Positions 63,107 through 64,000 of a stretch of 64,000 nucleotides of DNA are shown in pieces. Source of the DNA: Geomonas silvestris (GTDB lineage Bacteria; Desulfobacterota; Desulfuromonadia; Geobacterales; Geobacteraceae); NCBI RefSeq assembly GCF_014193515.1, contig NZ_BLXX01000008.1, forward strand, positions 124,001 to 188,000, read 5' to 3'. Under the pieces are notes generated by a model. That model was not told the origin of the DNA. It worked only from the letters and a program-made list of their open reading frames with translations, and searched no databases. The first letter of the stretch is position 1. Every line of letters starts with the position of its first letter. The translations under genes were made by a program, and so were the position numbers.

Positions 63107-63136
63107 TGTTTAGCATCTCGCCTCGCGGATTGTCAA
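63107..63136 (-). promoter_or_regulatory. Possible sigma-70 promoter for ndk
   Basis: Minus strand perfect TTGACA, 18-base spacer, weak -10 TAAACA, about 45 bases upstream of ndk. Confidence 0.45.
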
Positions 63137-63161
63137 GGCAAAACGGGAGGTTCCGCAGACG

Positions 63162-63197
63162 AAAAAAAGCCCACAGATCGCTCTGTGGGCTTTTTTT
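63162..63197. terminator. Bidirectional rho-independent terminator
   Basis: The AAAAGCCCACAGA/TCTGTGGGCTTTT 13-bp stem has a 4-base loop and A/T-runs on both sides. It ends the small lipoprotein gene. Confidence 0.92.
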
Positions 63198-63221
63198 GAA
63201 TCAGGCCAGGCCTGCTTCGAA

Positions 63222-63437
63222 TTACTTCTTCTCTGCCGGAGCAGCCGGGGCAGCCGGAGCGGCCGGAGCAGCTTTAGCAGAAGACATCGGAGCCTGAGCC
63301 GGTGCAGCCGGAGCAGCCGGTGCAGCCGGTGCAGCCTGCTCAGCAGCCGGAGCCGGAGCTTCTTCTTTCTTTTTGCAGCCAGCAGCGAAAGCGGTAGCCA
63401 GAGCCAAGCAGAGAGCCATAGAGATCAGTTTTTTCAT
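63222..63437 (-). CDS. Small Ala/Pro-rich lipoprotein
   Basis: A 71-residue protein with a signal peptide ending TAFAAGC, so it is probably lipidated at about Cys21. KKKEE follows, and the rest is nearly all Ala and Pro in AAP/APA repeats with a Lys tail. There is no folded domain; it is likely an extended periplasmic or outer-membrane tether. It has AGGAAAAGAGG upstream of the ATG and a strong promoter at 63516-63543, so it may be abundant. Confidence 0.85.
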   Translation of the reverse strand: MKKLISMALCLALATAFAAGCKKKEEAPAPAAEQAAPAAPAAPAAPAQAPMSSAKAAPAAPAAPAAPAEKK

Positions 63438-64000
63438 TGATTTTTTCCTCTTTTCCTTTGGAATTTACCATTACTGCGCACAGCGCATTTGGTTTTTGTG
63501 ACGTAACAAAGGGCGAATATACTAGCTTTCAGGATAAAGTCAATACTTTTTAAAGATGTTTTGTGCTTTTCTTTGGACAAAAATCTCCCATCCCCCGGCG
63601 CGAGCAGGATTTCGTTAGCTGTGCCGCGGAATTGCGCGGCACAGCAAGCGCTGCGCGGGATTCACTCTGAACCCTTGCGTTATACGGCGGCGCGCTCCAG
63701 AGGTGGTTTCCCCCGCTGGAGGGAGGGTTTCCGGCGGCGGCCGGGTGACAGAAAAACCGTTTACGAGATGTGTTTCGCTTTATGAATCTCCGGGAGCCCC
63801 CCGCTCCCCCCGCTCCCCCCTCGGAAACCTCCGGAAACCGACTTCGGCCCCGCCCCCCTTCCCACCGCTCATTAACCTGACGCCGCCAAGGGGTGCCGCG
63901 GTAAGCGGTTGCGGGCCGTTAAAACCCCGCATTCCCTCTTGTAAACAACGCACAAATATATTACCTTTGCTCAATTAAACAACGACTACCCATTAGAAAT
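63438..64000. other. Region with promoter only; no gene recognised
   Basis: A 563-base stretch to the window end. It starts AT-rich with the lipoprotein promoter, then becomes GC-rich from about 63590. Short open frames on both strands show no recognisable protein. From about 63900 it turns AT-rich again, which may mark the promoter of a gene beyond the window. Confidence 0.5.
63516..63543 (-). promoter_or_regulatory. Strong sigma-70 promoter for the Ala/Pro-rich lipoprotein
   Basis: Minus strand TTGACT, 16-base spacer, TATATT. An 80-base leader separates it from the ATG. Confidence 0.78.

Noticed and set aside
63561-63978. Small genes at the window end
   Set aside because: Overlapping short frames on both strands lack ribosome binding sites, conserved motifs and consistent composition.

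Overview
The window (GC-rich, roughly 60 percent or more) looks like a chromosome segment of a Geobacter/Geomonas/Citrifermentans-type bacterium (Desulfuromonadia). The grounds are the dense two-component and chemotaxis genes, two bacteriohemerythrins, a tungstate ABC importer, heptose/LPS genes, and two GEMM-I family riboswitches of the type known from Geobacter. I see no rRNA, tRNA, CRISPR array, transposase or prophage genes. The segment reads as ordinary chromosome with a strong sensory and cell-envelope bias.

Layout. 1-6.3 kb: end of an oxidoreductase-like gene, glutathione peroxidase, a zinc-finger/PAS protein, a soluble PAS chemoreceptor, a REC-PAS-GGDEF protein with damaged receiver and GGDEF motifs but an intact I-site, a DUF1653 protein, a homocysteine S-methyltransferase-like protein and a hemerythrin. 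6.4-9.8 kb: a glycyl radical enzyme resembling trans-4-hydroxyproline dehydratase, with its radical-SAM activase. 9.9-15.7 kb: SlyX, an unknown helical protein, a TSUP transporter, gmhB, gmhA, a GT2-like protein and mreB. 15.8-26.5 kb: a PpiD-like periplasmic chaperone, purC, DUF3047 and YtxH proteins, an FAD oxidoreductase, a TPR protein, ptsP, a parvulin and a ferritin. 26.7-34.5 kb: slipin, an NtrC-type regulator, a three-gene overlapping phosphorelay operon and cheX.

34.5-36 kb is the most distinctive part. A second hemerythrin and an FN3 lipoprotein converge on each other, and each is preceded by its own almost identical GEMM-I riboswitch with a transcription terminator. Both aptamers carry A at the position matching residue 20 of the Vc2 aptamer. 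This is the variant associated with 3',3'-cyclic GMP-AMP sensing in Geobacter.

36-47 kb: mscL, an OmpA-type lipoprotein, a tupABC tungstate operon preceded by a ModE-like palindrome, treZ with a glycogen-debranching enzyme, mlaA with an alpha/beta hydrolase, and a BON lipoprotein. 47.5-57.8 kb: a secreted protein of four 30-residue cysteine repeats, a degenerate UDG-like protein, a zinc-dependent phospholipase C-like protein, coaBC, an MBL hydrolase, a YhaM-like exonuclease, an FAD-dependent dehydrogenase, a histidine kinase with response regulators, and a universal stress protein. 57.8-63.5 kb: rodZ, a pilF-like TPR lipoprotein, a PfkB kinase, mtnP, rlmN and ndk (a widespread proteobacterial neighbourhood with two nucleoside-salvage genes inserted), then a small Ala/Pro-rich lipoprotein.

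All calls come from reading the sequence and from memory of protein and RNA families. No database search was possible.
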